Origin: Micromonospora alfalfae
GTDB lineage: Bacteria > Actinomycetota > Actinomycetes > Mycobacteriales > Micromonosporaceae
Reading direction: 5' to 3'
Assembly: GCF_022230925.1 (NCBI RefSeq)
Contig: NZ_JAKKFH010000003.1
Coordinates: 17,806-81,805, forward strand
DNA length: 64,000 bases
The translations under genes were made by a program, and so were the position numbers. Below are positions 38,060-47,900 of the stretch, one piece after another (position 1 is the first letter of the stretch; each line of letters begins with the position of its first letter). The notes under the pieces were generated by a model that worked only from the letters and a program-made list of their open reading frames with translations, did no database searches and was not told where the DNA came from.

Positions 38060-39040
38060 GTGCCGATCGGAAACACGCAACCGTCGGTCCGTCCGGCTTC
38101 GGCCGGACGGGCCGGCGGGGCGGCGGTCTCCCCCGCCGCGCATCGGAGTGGCGCACGACCCCGTCGCACCCGTGGCGGCCTTCGCGCCGAGCGCTACGCC
38201 CCCTACATCCTGGTCCTCCCGGCCGTCCTGATCATCGTGCTGCTGCGGCTCTACCCGCTGCTGCTGGGCGTCAACTTCTCCTTCACCGGTGACGGCGCGC
38301 AGAACGGGACCTCGGTCGGATTCGGCAACTACCGCGAGCTGTTCGGAGATCCGCTGTTCCGGACCGCGCTGAGCAACGTCGGGCTGTTGGTGCTGTTGCT
38401 GCCGGTGGCGGTGGCGATTCCCGGTCTGCTCGCGACGTTCATCTACCTTCGGGTGCCCGGCCACCGCTTCTACCGCAGCGTCTACTTCTTTCCCGCCGTG
38501 CTCTCGCCGGTCATCGTCGGGGCGATCTTCAACCTGCTGCTCGCCTTCGACGGCCCGCTCAACGCCGTGCTCGGGTCGTTCGGTGTCGGTCCGGTGGACT
38601 GGCTCGGGGACCCGGACATCGCGATGTTCATGGTGGTGGGAGTGCACATCTGGGCCACCTTCGGGATGGCGCTGGTGGTGTTCCTCGCCGGCTTCGCCAC
38701 GCTGGACGCCGCGCTCCTGGACGCGGCCCGGGTGGACGGGGCGTCGCTGCGCCAGGTCGTCTGGCACGTGATCATCCCGAGCCTCGCCCGGACCATCCAG
38801 TTCGTCTTCGTGACCACGATGATCGGGATGCTGACCTCGATGTTCGGGCTGCTCTTCGTGATGACCAGCGGTGGGCCGGAGGGCTCGACGTACCTGCCGG
38901 AGTACTACATCTGGATCCAGCAGGGTCAGATGAACCGTCCGGCTCTCGCGTCTGCGGCCTCGACGATCCTCTTCATGATCATGCTCGTCGTGGGGCTGTT
39001 GCAGATCAAGTTGCTCGAACGATCCGGAAAGGAGGATTGA
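38060..39040 (+). CDS. Carbohydrate ABC transporter permease, MalF-type
   Basis: A 326-residue permease from a GTG start four bp after the lipoprotein stop. A basic 50-residue N-terminus precedes six helices (YAPYILVLPAVLIIVLLRLYPLL and on). The EAA loop reads ALLDAARVDGASLRQVVWHVIIPSLARTI. It overlaps the next permease gene by 4 bp. No ATPase is encoded in the operon, so a shared MsiK-type ATPase elsewhere is expected. Confidence 0.88.
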   Translation: MPIGNTQPSVRPASAGRAGGAAVSPAAHRSGARPRRTRGGLRAERYAPYILVLPAVLIIVLLRLYPLLLGVNFSFTGDGAQNGTSVGFGNYRELFGDPLFRTALSNVGLLVLLLPVAVAIPGLLATFIYLRVPGHRFYRSVYFFPAVLSPVIVGAIFNLLLAFDGPLNAVLGSFGVGPVDWLGDPDIAMFMVVGVHIWATFGMALVVFLAGFATLDAALLDAARVDGASLRQVVWHVIIPSLARTIQFVFVTTMIGMLTSMFGLLFVMTSGGPEGSTYLPEYYIWIQQGQMNRPALASAASTILFMIMLVVGLLQIKLLERSGKED

Positions 39041-39867
39041 TGTCTCGCCTCCGCCTGGGACGGTGGCTGATCGCCATCCCCATGTCGCTGCTCGCCCTGG
39101 CGACGATCTACCCCCTGCTGTTCACCGCCAACGTCGCGATGAAGACGCGGCGTGACTACATCCTCGACCGGTTCGGCCTGACCGACACGCTGCGCTGGGA
39201 GAACATCAGCACGGCGTGGACCAGCGTCGGTATGGGCCGCTACTTCGTCAACTCGCTGTTCGTGGTGACGGTGTCGGTGCTCCTGCTCCTGCTGTTCGGC
39301 TCGATGGCCGGCTTCGCCCTGAGTCAACTGCGGTTCCGCGGCTCGTCGGCGTTGTTCCTGGGTTGCCTGGCGGGGCTCTTCATCCCGTTCCAGGTGATCA
39401 TGGTGCCGCTCGCGCGGATCATGGCCGACACCGCGCTCATCGACACGTACCCGGGCCTGATCCTGGTCTATGTGGCCCAGTTCCTGCCCTTCACCGTCTT
39501 TCTCATGACGAGCTACTACAAGGGCATTCCGCCGGAGATCGTCGACGCCGCGCGGATCGACGGCAGCACGGTGTACGGCGTGTACCGCCGGATCATGCTG
39601 CCGCTGGGCACTCCGGCGCTGCTGTCGGTCGGCATCCTCAACGCCCTGTTCTGCTGGAACGACGTCCTCATGGCGCTGGTGATGATGCCCTCGGCCGATC
39701 ACCGGACGCTCATGATCGGGGTGACCTCGCTGCGCGGGCAGTACTCCGACAACATCCCCACGTTCGCCTCCGGGGTGCTGATCGCCGCGATACCCGTCCT
39801 GTTGGTTTACCTGTTCCTCCAGCGCCAAATTGCCGACGGCGTAGCCGCCGGTTCCACGAAGGGTTAA
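39037..39867 (+). CDS. Carbohydrate ABC transporter permease, MalG-type
   Basis: A 276-residue permease with six helices. The EAA loop is EIVDAARIDGSTVYGVYRRIMLPLGTPALL, and the C-terminus FLQRQIADGVAAGSTKG is typical of MalG proteins. It forms the channel with the preceding permease. The stop is followed after one base by the start of the dehydratase gene, so transport and catabolism are transcribed together. Confidence 0.88.
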   Translation: MMSRLRLGRWLIAIPMSLLALATIYPLLFTANVAMKTRRDYILDRFGLTDTLRWENISTAWTSVGMGRYFVNSLFVVTVSVLLLLLFGSMAGFALSQLRFRGSSALFLGCLAGLFIPFQVIMVPLARIMADTALIDTYPGLILVYVAQFLPFTVFLMTSYYKGIPPEIVDAARIDGSTVYGVYRRIMLPLGTPALLSVGILNALFCWNDVLMALVMMPSADHRTLMIGVTSLRGQYSDNIPTFASGVLIAAIPVLLVYLFLQRQIADGVAAGSTKG

Positions 39868-39868
39868 C

Positions 39869-41092
39869 ATGCGGATCACGGGATATCGGACGCTCTCCAC
39901 GGTCCAGGAATGGGGCCGACCGGTCGGCGACGCCAACGGTGTGTTCGCCGACGGGGTGGTCCCGGTCTCGATCGTCATCGTCGACACCGACGAGGGCATC
40001 TCGGGAGTGGGCCTCGGGCCGCACGTCGAGATCGAGCGGATCTTCCCAGCCATCGAGGGCGAAGACCCCCGTGCCGTGACGTCCCTGTACGACCGCATGT
40101 TGCGGCACACCTTCAAGGCCGGCCACGCCGGGCCGGTGTTCGGCACCATCGGCGCTCTGGACACCGCACTCTGGGACATCAAGGCGCAGGCCGCCGGCGA
40201 ACCGCTGTGGCGGCTGCTGGGCGGACGGGACCGGCGGGTGACCGCCTACGCGTCCGGTCTGGACATCGGGCTCACCGACGACGAACTCGTCGCGGAGTAC
40301 GAGGTCTACGCGAGCCACGGCCTGCGGGCCGCCAAGCTCAAGGGCGGCCTCGACATCGAGCGCGATCGGCACCGCCTGAGTCTGGTCAGGGAGGTCCTGA
40401 CCGAGGCCGGGCACGGCCGGCGGCCGGGCCTGATGCTCGACGTCAACGAGGCGTGGACCCGCAAGCAGGCCGTCCGGCACGTCTGCGAGCTGGAACGCAC
40501 CCTGGACCTCATCTGGATCGAGGAGCCGGTCCGACGCTGGGACGCCGAGGGTCTGGCCGCGGTCAGCCGAGGCGTGTCCGCGTCGGTCGCCACCGGTGAG
40601 AATCTGACCGGGCTCGAACAGTACCGTCCGCTGATCGCGGCGGGCGCGGTCGACATCGTCCAGATGGCGGCCGTCTGGGGGGTCACCCACTTCCTGCGGG
40701 CGTCTGCGCTGGCCCACGCCCACGACCTGCCGGTCAGCCCGATCGGCAACAGCCCGGTCGGGCTGCTGCACGCCGCGACCTCGGTGCCGAACCACCTGAC
40801 CAGCGAGTTGCAGGACCTGCACACACCAGTTGGTGTCTCCATCGACCTGCACGTCGAGGATGGCGCCTTCATCCTCGGCGACGCACCCGGGCTCGGGGTC
40901 CGGGTGGACGAGGAGCGGATCCGGGCGGTCAACCGCCGCCCGCAGGCGCAGATGGCCGACAGCCCCAATGTTCGGCCGGAGCGGGCCGGACGTCGGCTGC
41001 TGGCCGGAGTCGACGGGGTGATCCCCACCCGCCAGGTGCCTGTCGTGGCGCTGAACTCCCGCAACGAGGTGTCGCCGACCGTACGGCACTGA
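39869..41092 (+). CDS. Enolase-superfamily sugar-acid dehydratase (mandelate racemase subgroup)
   Basis: A 407-residue enzyme. The capping domain is followed by the barrel with the KxK base motif at K156/K158 (AKLKGG), and metal ligands Asp191 (LDVNEAW), Glu218/219 (IEEP) and Glu244 (TGEN). The family removes water from aldonic acids to give 2-keto-3-deoxy acids. The partner His of this subgroup, normally in an S-P-H context, aligns with Ile292 in SPIGNSP; Asp262 of the dyad is still there. In the operon it would act on L-fuconate or a related acid. Length is near that of galactonate and fuconate dehydratases, so the substrate is inferred from context. Confidence 0.78.
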   Translation: MRITGYRTLSTVQEWGRPVGDANGVFADGVVPVSIVIVDTDEGISGVGLGPHVEIERIFPAIEGEDPRAVTSLYDRMLRHTFKAGHAGPVFGTIGALDTALWDIKAQAAGEPLWRLLGGRDRRVTAYASGLDIGLTDDELVAEYEVYASHGLRAAKLKGGLDIERDRHRLSLVREVLTEAGHGRRPGLMLDVNEAWTRKQAVRHVCELERTLDLIWIEEPVRRWDAEGLAAVSRGVSASVATGENLTGLEQYRPLIAAGAVDIVQMAAVWGVTHFLRASALAHAHDLPVSPIGNSPVGLLHAATSVPNHLTSELQDLHTPVGVSIDLHVEDGAFILGDAPGLGVRVDEERIRAVNRRPQAQMADSPNVRPERAGRRLLAGVDGVIPTRQVPVVALNSRNEVSPTVRH

Positions 41093-41198
41093 GCTGACCA
41101 TTGGAACAGGAAGGGCGTGGGTGCATCGCGACGGCGGTGCACCCACGACCATGCCCGGTCGGCACGACCGACGTACCGACCGTCGAGACGGAGGAACG

Positions 41199-42224
41199 AT
41201 GAAGGCAGTCGTCTACCGGGGAGCGCGAGACCTCGGAATCGAGAACCGCGACCCGGAGCCACCGGGCCCCGGCCAGGTACGGATCGAGGTGGCGTACACC
41301 GGGATCTGCGGTACGGATCTGCACATCTACCACGGGGACATGGACGCCCGGGTCGGTGACTCCGCGATCATCGGGCACGAGATGTCCGGTCGGATCGCGG
41401 CCGTCGGCGAGGGCGTGACCGGCTGGGACTTCGGTCAGGCCGTCACCGTGATGCCGACCCGACCCTGCGGACGGTGCGCCGCCTGCCAGCGGGGCAACTC
41501 CCACGTCTGCCACGCCATGAACTTCCTCGGCATCGACTCACCGGGTGCCATGCAGTCCTCCTGGACCGTGCCGGTGGAGCTGGTTCTGCCGCTTCCGGAG
41601 GAACTGCCCCTCGACCACGCGGCGCTCGTCGAGCCGGTGGCGGTGGCCGTGCACGACGTACGCCGGGGGAACGTGAGCGCCGACGACCAGGTGGTGGTGG
41701 TCGGTGGTGGACCGGTCGGCGTCCTGATCGCCACCGTCGCGCGGGGCCGTGGAGCGCGGGTGCTCCTCGTCGAGCCGGACCCGTTCCGACGCGAGGTTGC
41801 CGAGGGGATCGGGATCGAGGCCGTCGATCCGCGAGCGACCGACGTGGTGGCGCTGGTGAACGACCGTACCGATGGCGCGGGCGCCGACATCGCCTTCGAG
41901 GTGTCCGGCTCCCCGGCCGGCGTCACCACGGCGGTGGACGTCCTCACCACTCGCGGGCGGCTGGTCATGGTGGCGATCCACCCTCAGCCCCGGGAGGTCA
42001 ACCTGCACCGGTTCTTCTGGCGTGAGCTGGAACTCCTGGGTGCCCGGCTGTATCAGCGCGACGACATGGTGGAGGCGATCCGGTTGGTCGCCTCGGGTGC
42101 GATCCCGGCACAGCAGCTGATCTCCCGGGTCGAGCCGGTCGAGGCGGCCAGCGCGGCCTTCGAGGCGCTGGAGGGTGGCGGCGTCATGAAGGTGCTGCTC
42201 GATGTGCGGGAGGGTAACAAGTGA
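41199..42224 (+). CDS. Zinc-dependent medium-chain dehydrogenase (threonine/polyol DH type)
   Basis: A 341-residue MDR enzyme; the ATG has GGAGG four bases upstream. The catalytic zinc region is YTGICGTDLHIYHG (Cys37) and GHEMSG, the structural zinc has four cysteines in CGRCAACQRGNSHVC, and the Rossmann motif is VVGGGPVGVL. Members oxidise secondary alcohols of sugars, threonine or butanediol with NAD. In this operon it may oxidise the 2-keto-3-deoxy acid or an alcohol intermediate. Its stop overlaps the next start (GTGA), so they are coupled. A 106-bp gap precedes it. Confidence 0.85.
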   Translation: MKAVVYRGARDLGIENRDPEPPGPGQVRIEVAYTGICGTDLHIYHGDMDARVGDSAIIGHEMSGRIAAVGEGVTGWDFGQAVTVMPTRPCGRCAACQRGNSHVCHAMNFLGIDSPGAMQSSWTVPVELVLPLPEELPLDHAALVEPVAVAVHDVRRGNVSADDQVVVVGGGPVGVLIATVARGRGARVLLVEPDPFRREVAEGIGIEAVDPRATDVVALVNDRTDGAGADIAFEVSGSPAGVTTAVDVLTTRGRLVMVAIHPQPREVNLHRFFWRELELLGARLYQRDDMVEAIRLVASGAIPAQQLISRVEPVEAASAAFEALEGGGVMKVLLDVREGNK

Positions 42225-42982
42225 CGGCCCTGTTCGACCTGTCCGGTCAGACCGCTGTCGTGACCGGGGCCCGGCGTGGCATCGGCCTCGCCATGGCCGA
42301 GGCCCTGGCCCTGGCCGGCGCCGACATCGTGGGCGTTTCCGCCCAACTCGAAGCGGAGGGTAGCGAGGTCGAACGCCGGGTGCGCGCCACCGGCCGCCGG
42401 TTCACCGCGCTGCGGGCGGACCTCGGCGACCGGGCGGCAGTGCACCGGTTGGCCAGCGACATCACCGCCCTCGGGCCGGTCGACATCCTGGTGAACAACG
42501 GCGGCACGATCGCCCGGACCCCGGCCGCGGAGCACCCGGACGAGATGTGGGACCACGTGATCGAGGTGAACCTCAGCAGCCAGTTCATCCTCAGTCGGGA
42601 GATCGGCCGGACGATGGTCGAGCGCGGCCGAGGGAAGATCATCTTCACCGCGTCGCTGTTGAGTTTCCAGGGCGGCATCACCGTCCCCGGCTACGCCGCG
42701 TCGAAGTCGGGCGTGGCCGGCCTCACCAAGGCCTTGGCGAACGAGTGGGCGGCCCGCGGGGTGAACGTCAACGCCATCGCGCCCGGTTACATCGGCACCG
42801 ACAACACCCAGGCGCTGCGTGACGACCCCGACCGCAACGAGGCGATCCTCGGCCGGATCCCGGCCGGCCGGTGGGGCCGGGCCGACGATCTCGGCGGCGC
42901 CACAGTGTTCCTGGCGTCGACAGCGTCGGACTACGTCAACGGCGTCGTGCTGCCCGTCGACGGCGGGTGGCTGGGCCGATGA
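42221..42982 (+). CDS. Short-chain dehydrogenase (sugar-acid oxidoreductase type)
   Basis: A 253-residue classical SDR with a GTG start overlapping the upstream stop. The cofactor motif is VVTGARRGIG, the structural motif is NNGG, and the catalytic set is Ser145, Tyr158 and Lys162 (YAASK). The C-terminal VNGVVLPVDGGWLGR is standard. Related enzymes in L-fucose and L-rhamnose oxidation oxidise the 2-keto-3-deoxy acid at C4. Gluconate 5-dehydrogenase-like or KduD-like activity is an alternative. Confidence 0.85.
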   Translation: MTALFDLSGQTAVVTGARRGIGLAMAEALALAGADIVGVSAQLEAEGSEVERRVRATGRRFTALRADLGDRAAVHRLASDITALGPVDILVNNGGTIARTPAAEHPDEMWDHVIEVNLSSQFILSREIGRTMVERGRGKIIFTASLLSFQGGITVPGYAASKSGVAGLTKALANEWAARGVNVNAIAPGYIGTDNTQALRDDPDRNEAILGRIPAGRWGRADDLGGATVFLASTASDYVNGVVLPVDGGWLGR

Positions 42983-43857
42983 CTGGCGCACAGGAGCCCG
43001 GGCGCACCGGGATCGTCGACGCGCACCACCACCTCTGGGTCCGCGCCCGGCACCCGCAGCCGTGGATCGACCCGGTGACCATGGCGGCCATCGACGCCGA
43101 CTTCGAACCCGCCGATCTCGCGCCGCCGGCCCGGGCCGCCGGGGTCACCGCGACAGTGGTGGTGCAGTCCGTCGCCTCCGACGCGGAGACGGTCGACCTG
43201 CTGGGGGTGGCGGCCGAGGACACAGTGGTCCGTGGGGTCGTCGGCTGGGTGGACCTGACCGCCGAGGACGTTGCGGACCGCCTCGACAGCCTGCGGGCAG
43301 CCCGAGGCGGGGAACGCCTCGTCGGCATCCGCCACCTCGTGCAGTCCGAGACCGACCCGGCGTACCTGGACCGTCCCGACGTCCGTCGGGGGATCGCGGC
43401 GGTGGGTGCCGCCGGCCTCGTCTTCGACCTGCTGGTACGCCAACACCAGCTCCCCATGGCCGCGCGTCTCACGCGCGACCTGCCCGAGGTGAGCTTCGTC
43501 CTCGACCACCTGGGCAAGCCCGCCCTCGGCAGCCCGGAGATGGCCGAGTGGAGGCGGGACCTGCTGTCGTTGGCCGCCTCACCCAACACGACGGCGAAGC
43601 TCTCCGGGCTGGTGACGGAGGTGCCGCTCGCGCACTGGACGCCGGCTGACCTTCAACCCGCCGTCGAGGACGCCCTCGACGCGTTCGGGCCGGACCGACT
43701 GATGTTCGGCTCGGACTGGCCGGTCTGTCTGCTCGCCAGTTCGTACCAGCGGTGGGTCGACACCCTGGCGGAGCTGCTGGAGGGCCAGGACGGTCCCGGC
43801 CGGGCGTCGGTCTGGGGCGGGACGGCACGCCGCGTCTACGGGCTGGGGCCCTCATGA
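42979..43857 (+). CDS. Amidohydrolase 2 family, L-fuconolactonase-type
   Basis: A 292-residue TIM-barrel hydrolase, coupled to the SDR by ATGA. Metal and catalytic motifs are VDAHHHLW (residues 13-20), GIRHLVQSE, FVLDHLGKP and FGSDWPVCLL near the C-terminus, which together define the COG3618 lactonase group. Characterised members open fuconolactone or rhamnonolactone to the acid. It fits between the aldose dehydrogenase and the dehydratase in this operon. Confidence 0.85.
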   Translation: MTGAQEPGRTGIVDAHHHLWVRARHPQPWIDPVTMAAIDADFEPADLAPPARAAGVTATVVVQSVASDAETVDLLGVAAEDTVVRGVVGWVDLTAEDVADRLDSLRAARGGERLVGIRHLVQSETDPAYLDRPDVRRGIAAVGAAGLVFDLLVRQHQLPMAARLTRDLPEVSFVLDHLGKPALGSPEMAEWRRDLLSLAASPNTTAKLSGLVTEVPLAHWTPADLQPAVEDALDAFGPDRLMFGSDWPVCLLASSYQRWVDTLAELLEGQDGPGRASVWGGTARRVYGLGPS

Positions 43858-44846
43858 TGGCGCGCGCACTGCCGCGCCGCCCGCAGCTACGGCTCACCGA
43901 GCTGGGCTTCGGCGCGGCCCAGGGGGGCAACCTGTACCGGACGACGACGGACGAGGAGTTCGCCTCGGCGGTCGACGCCGCGTGGGAGGCGGGCCTCCGG
44001 TACTTCGACACCGCGCCGCACTACGGTCTCGGGCTGTCCGAGCGCCGCCTCGGTGCCGCGCTGCGCCAACGGCCGCGCGACGAGTACGTGGTGTCGACCA
44101 AGGTCGGGCGACTCCTGGTGCCGACGCCTCAGGACGCGCACCGGCGCGACTCCGACGGGTTCGACGTGCCAGCGACCCACCGGCGGGTGTGGGACTTCAG
44201 CCGCGACGGCGTGCTCCGCTCCATCGAGGCCAGCCTGGAGCGGACCGGGCTGGACCGGATCGACATCGTCTACCTGCACGACCCGGACGACCACTGGGAG
44301 CAGGCCGCGCACGAGGCCGTACCCGCCCTGATCGACCTGCGGGACCAGGGCGTCGTGGGTGCCATCGGCGCCGGCATGAACCAGTCGGCGATGCTGGCGC
44401 GGTTCGTCCGGGAGACCGACGTCGACGTGATGATGTGCGCCGGGCGGTACACCCTGCTCGAACAGGGCGCGGCCACAGACCTGCTGCCGGCCGCCGAGAA
44501 CCGGGGGGTGGGCGTGGTCATCGCGGGCGTCTACAACTCGGGGCTGCTCTCGCGGGACCGGCCGCCGGCCGACGCCGTCTACAACTACCAGCAGGCCCCG
44601 GCGGCGCTGATCGAGCGGGCGCGGCGCATCGCCACCGTCTGCGAGACGTACGGGGTGACCCTGCCGCAGGCGGCCCTCGCCTTCGTCCGCCGGCACCCGG
44701 CCGTGGTGTCGACGGTGGTCGGCGTCCGCGACGAGGCACAGGCGGTCGAGACGGTGCGACGCTCCGGGATCGTCGTGCCGGAGGAGCTGTGGGACGACCT
44801 GGCGGCGGCCGGGCTGCTCGCCGCGCCGCCCGGTCAGCCTGCCTGA
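43854..44846 (+). CDS. Aldo/keto reductase, D-threo-aldose 1-dehydrogenase (L-fucose dehydrogenase) type
   Basis: A 330-residue AKR, coupled to the lactonase by ATGA. The catalytic tetrad is visible: Asp52 and Tyr57 in FDTAPHYG, Lys83 in STKVG and His142 in YLHDPDD. The layout (STKVGRLLVP and GAGMNQS, then YTLLEQGA) is that of D-threo-aldose 1-dehydrogenases, which oxidise L-fucose, D-arabinose or L-galactose to the lactone using NAD(P). This is the first chemical step predicted for the operon even though the gene is last. A strong hairpin follows. Confidence 0.87.
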   Translation: MMARALPRRPQLRLTELGFGAAQGGNLYRTTTDEEFASAVDAAWEAGLRYFDTAPHYGLGLSERRLGAALRQRPRDEYVVSTKVGRLLVPTPQDAHRRDSDGFDVPATHRRVWDFSRDGVLRSIEASLERTGLDRIDIVYLHDPDDHWEQAAHEAVPALIDLRDQGVVGAIGAGMNQSAMLARFVRETDVDVMMCAGRYTLLEQGAATDLLPAAENRGVGVVIAGVYNSGLLSRDRPPADAVYNYQQAPAALIERARRIATVCETYGVTLPQAALAFVRRHPAVVSTVVGVRDEAQAVETVRRSGIVVPEELWDDLAAAGLLAAPPGQPA

Positions 44847-44854
44847 TCGACGAC

Positions 44855-44910
44855 GACGTCCCGGCCGGGACCGGCTCCGACTTCCGGACACCGGTCCCGA
44901 CCGGGACGTC
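44855..44910. terminator. Long hairpin terminator closing the sugar-acid operon
   Basis: A 20-bp stem with a single mismatch (left arm GACGTCCCGGCCGGGACCGG) around a 16-base loop lies eight bp after the AKR stop and 25 bp from the convergent ThuA gene stop, so it can serve both. Confidence 0.8.
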
Positions 44911-44934
44911 ATCTGTTACCGCGACAGCCGCAGA

Positions 44935-47900
44935 TCAGAGTGCGGTGAAGCGCCACTGCTGGTTGGCCGCGTTGCTGCAGGTCCACTGCAACACCCGGGC
45001 GCCGTCGGCCGTGGAAGCACCGTTGACGTCCAGGCAGAGCCCGCTCAGCACACTCTTCACCGTGTACACGCCGGAGGTTCCCGTCGCGGTGGCGGTGAAC
45101 TTCTGCTGGTTGCCGTTGTTGCAGGTGGCCTGCTGGAGGAAGGCACCCGCCGTGGTCGAACTGCCGACCACCTCGACGCACTTGCCGCTGTGCACCGCCT
45201 TGAGGTAGAGCGCGCCGTTACCGGCGTCGACGGCCTGCCACCGCTGGTTGTTGCCGCCGGTCGACGCCCACTGGGTGATCTGGGCGCCGTCGGCGGTGGA
45301 GACCCCGCTGACGTCCATCAGCTTGTTGCTGTGCTGCGCGGTGACCGTGTAGGTCTTGCCCGCCAACCCGGTGCCGGTGCCGGTGCCGGGTGTCCCGACG
45401 CCGTTCCCGCCGAAGGTGTGCGAGTCCAGGTCGAACGAGTTGTTGGCGTTCTTGAACACCATGTAGAGCGTCTGTGCCCCACTGCTGGCGGCGACGCTCA
45501 CCGGTGTCGTGGACTGGTAGTTGTCCCAGCCACCGGTACTGGGCACCGTGGTGGTGGCCAGCAGCGTCCCGGTCGGCGAGCCGGACCGCAGTTCGATCGA
45601 ACCGCCGCCGGAGGGCGACGACACCCGGTAGCTCACTGTGGAGATACCGGACAGGTTCATCGGGCTGAACGCGATCCAGTCGTTCGAGGAGATGTCACCG
45701 ATGCGCTTGGTGCTCTCCGCCGCGGCCTGGTCGATGACCCGGATGCCGGACTGGCTGCTGAAGTACTCGGACTGCTTGTGCTTCGGCTGCAGGATCGCTT
45801 GTGCGGTGCCGGTGAGCGGGGACCCGCCGCCCGAGCCGCCGTTGTCGGTGTACCGCGCGTTCAGCACGTAGAACAGGTTGGCGCCATCGGGGTGCCCGCC
45901 GAGCAGGTCGGTGGAGATGGTGCCCGAGCAGCCCGGATACTCGGTGGTCTCGTGCGCGTGGTCGTCGTGACCCAGCGCCGGGTTGAGGAACACCTTCGAG
46001 CAGTCGACCGTTCCGCCGTCCGGATCGGTCACGGTGATCTGGTACGACACCTTGTCACCGAAGGTCAGCATGCCGCCGTTGCCCGGTGTGGTGATGGTGA
46101 CCACCGGGGCGCTGTTGCCGACGGTGATCGGCACGTTGGCGAAGCCGGTCTTGCCGGTGCTGTCGGTGACCTTCAACTGGGCGGTGTAGTTGCCGTTGGA
46201 GGTGTACACCTTCGACGGGTTGGCCGCCGTCGAGGTGGTGCCGTCGCCGAACGTCCACAGGTAGCTCAGCGTGTTGCCGTCCGGGTCGGACGTGCCAGCG
46301 CTGCTGAACTGGACCGTCAGCGGCGCGCTGCCGCTGGTGGGCGTGCCGGTGGCCTTGACGATCGGGGACCGGCCGCCCTGGATGTAGTCGATCCGGTAGA
46401 GCCCGGAGTCGCTGTTGCCGCCGCCGAAGTTGGTGCCCCACTCCAGCAGGTAGAGCGAACCGTCCTTGCCGAACTCCATGTCCATCGGCTTGTTGAAGCC
46501 AGTGCCGGACAGGAACGGGTTGGTGCGGGTGACCGCCGAGGAGGAGTCGAAGTGCACCTCCTTGATGTAGTTGCGCGCCCACTCGTAGAAGAAGTGCACC
46601 CCGTCGTAGTAGGGCGGGAACTTCGTCGCGGACGGGTTCGACGCGTCGTACCGGTAGACCGGGCCGCCCATCGGCGCCGAGCCGCCGGAGCCGAGCTCCG
46701 GGAACGTCGTCGAGGCCGGGTAGCCGTACCAGATGTTCGGCATGACGACCGGCTTCAGGCTGGTCAGACCGGTGTTGTTCGGCGAGTTGTTGACCGGTGC
46801 CGAGCAGTTGAACTTCGCGCCGACCACGCCGGTGTCCGGGTTGTACGGCGCGTACGGCTGGTTGTTGCCGTGGCAGAACGGCCAGCCGTAGTTGCCGGGC
46901 GTCTTGATGACGTTCAGCTCGACCAGGCCCTCCGGACCCCGGTTGGTGGTGGGCGGGTTGCGGTCCGGCCCGTAGTCGGCCAGGTAGACCCAGCCGTTGG
47001 CCGGGTCGATCGAAAAGCGGAACGGGTTGCGGAAGCCCATCGCGTAGATTTCCGGCTTGGTCTGGGCCGTGCCCTGCGGGTAGAGGTTGCCGCTCGGGAT
47101 GGTGTAGCTGCCGCTGGCCCCGGGCCGGATGCGCAGCAGCTTGCCGCGCAGGTCGTTCGTGTTACCCGCGCTGCGGGCGGCGTCCAGGTTGGACTTGCCC
47201 GAGCGCCAGTCCAGCGGGGCGTAGCCCTGCCAGTTGGGGTCGAGGTTCGGCGGCGTGTCGTCGCCGGTGCCGATGTAGAGGTTGCCGTCCGGACCGAACT
47301 TGATGTAGCCGCCGGTGTGGCCGGGCTCGGGGAACGTCCGGTCCCGGTACGCCGGGATGTCGATGATCGTCACACCGCTCGACGTGTTCAGCGTGTCACC
47401 GCTGACCGTGTAACGGGAGACCCGGTTGACGTCGGTGCTGCTGCTCGCCGGCGAGTGGTACAGGTAGATGTACCCGTTCGTGGCGAAGTTGGGGTCCAAC
47501 GCCATGCCGGTGAGGCCGTCCTCGCCACCGGTGTAGACGCTGAGGGTGCCGGCGGTGACGGTGCTGTTGGTGGAGGGCTTGAAGATCTTCACCTGGCCGC
47601 CGCGCTGGACGTAGAAGACGCGGCCGTCCGGGGCCACGCCCATCGCCATCGGGTCGACGGTGTTGTCGTCGAGGGTGCGCTTCTCGAAGTTGCCCCACAC
47701 GGTGCCGCCGCAGTCTCCGGCGGCGTTACCGGCCGCCCACTTGATGCCGCCGAGCACGTGGTTCTGGAAGTTCGCCTCGCTGTAGGAGGCGATAGCGTGG
47801 CCCATCGCCGTGGCCCACACCCGCCCGCCGCCGGTGTCGCGGCACCAGGAGATCGGGTGGTCGTTGCCCATCGCCCGGGATCCCGGGTTGTAGGTGCGCT

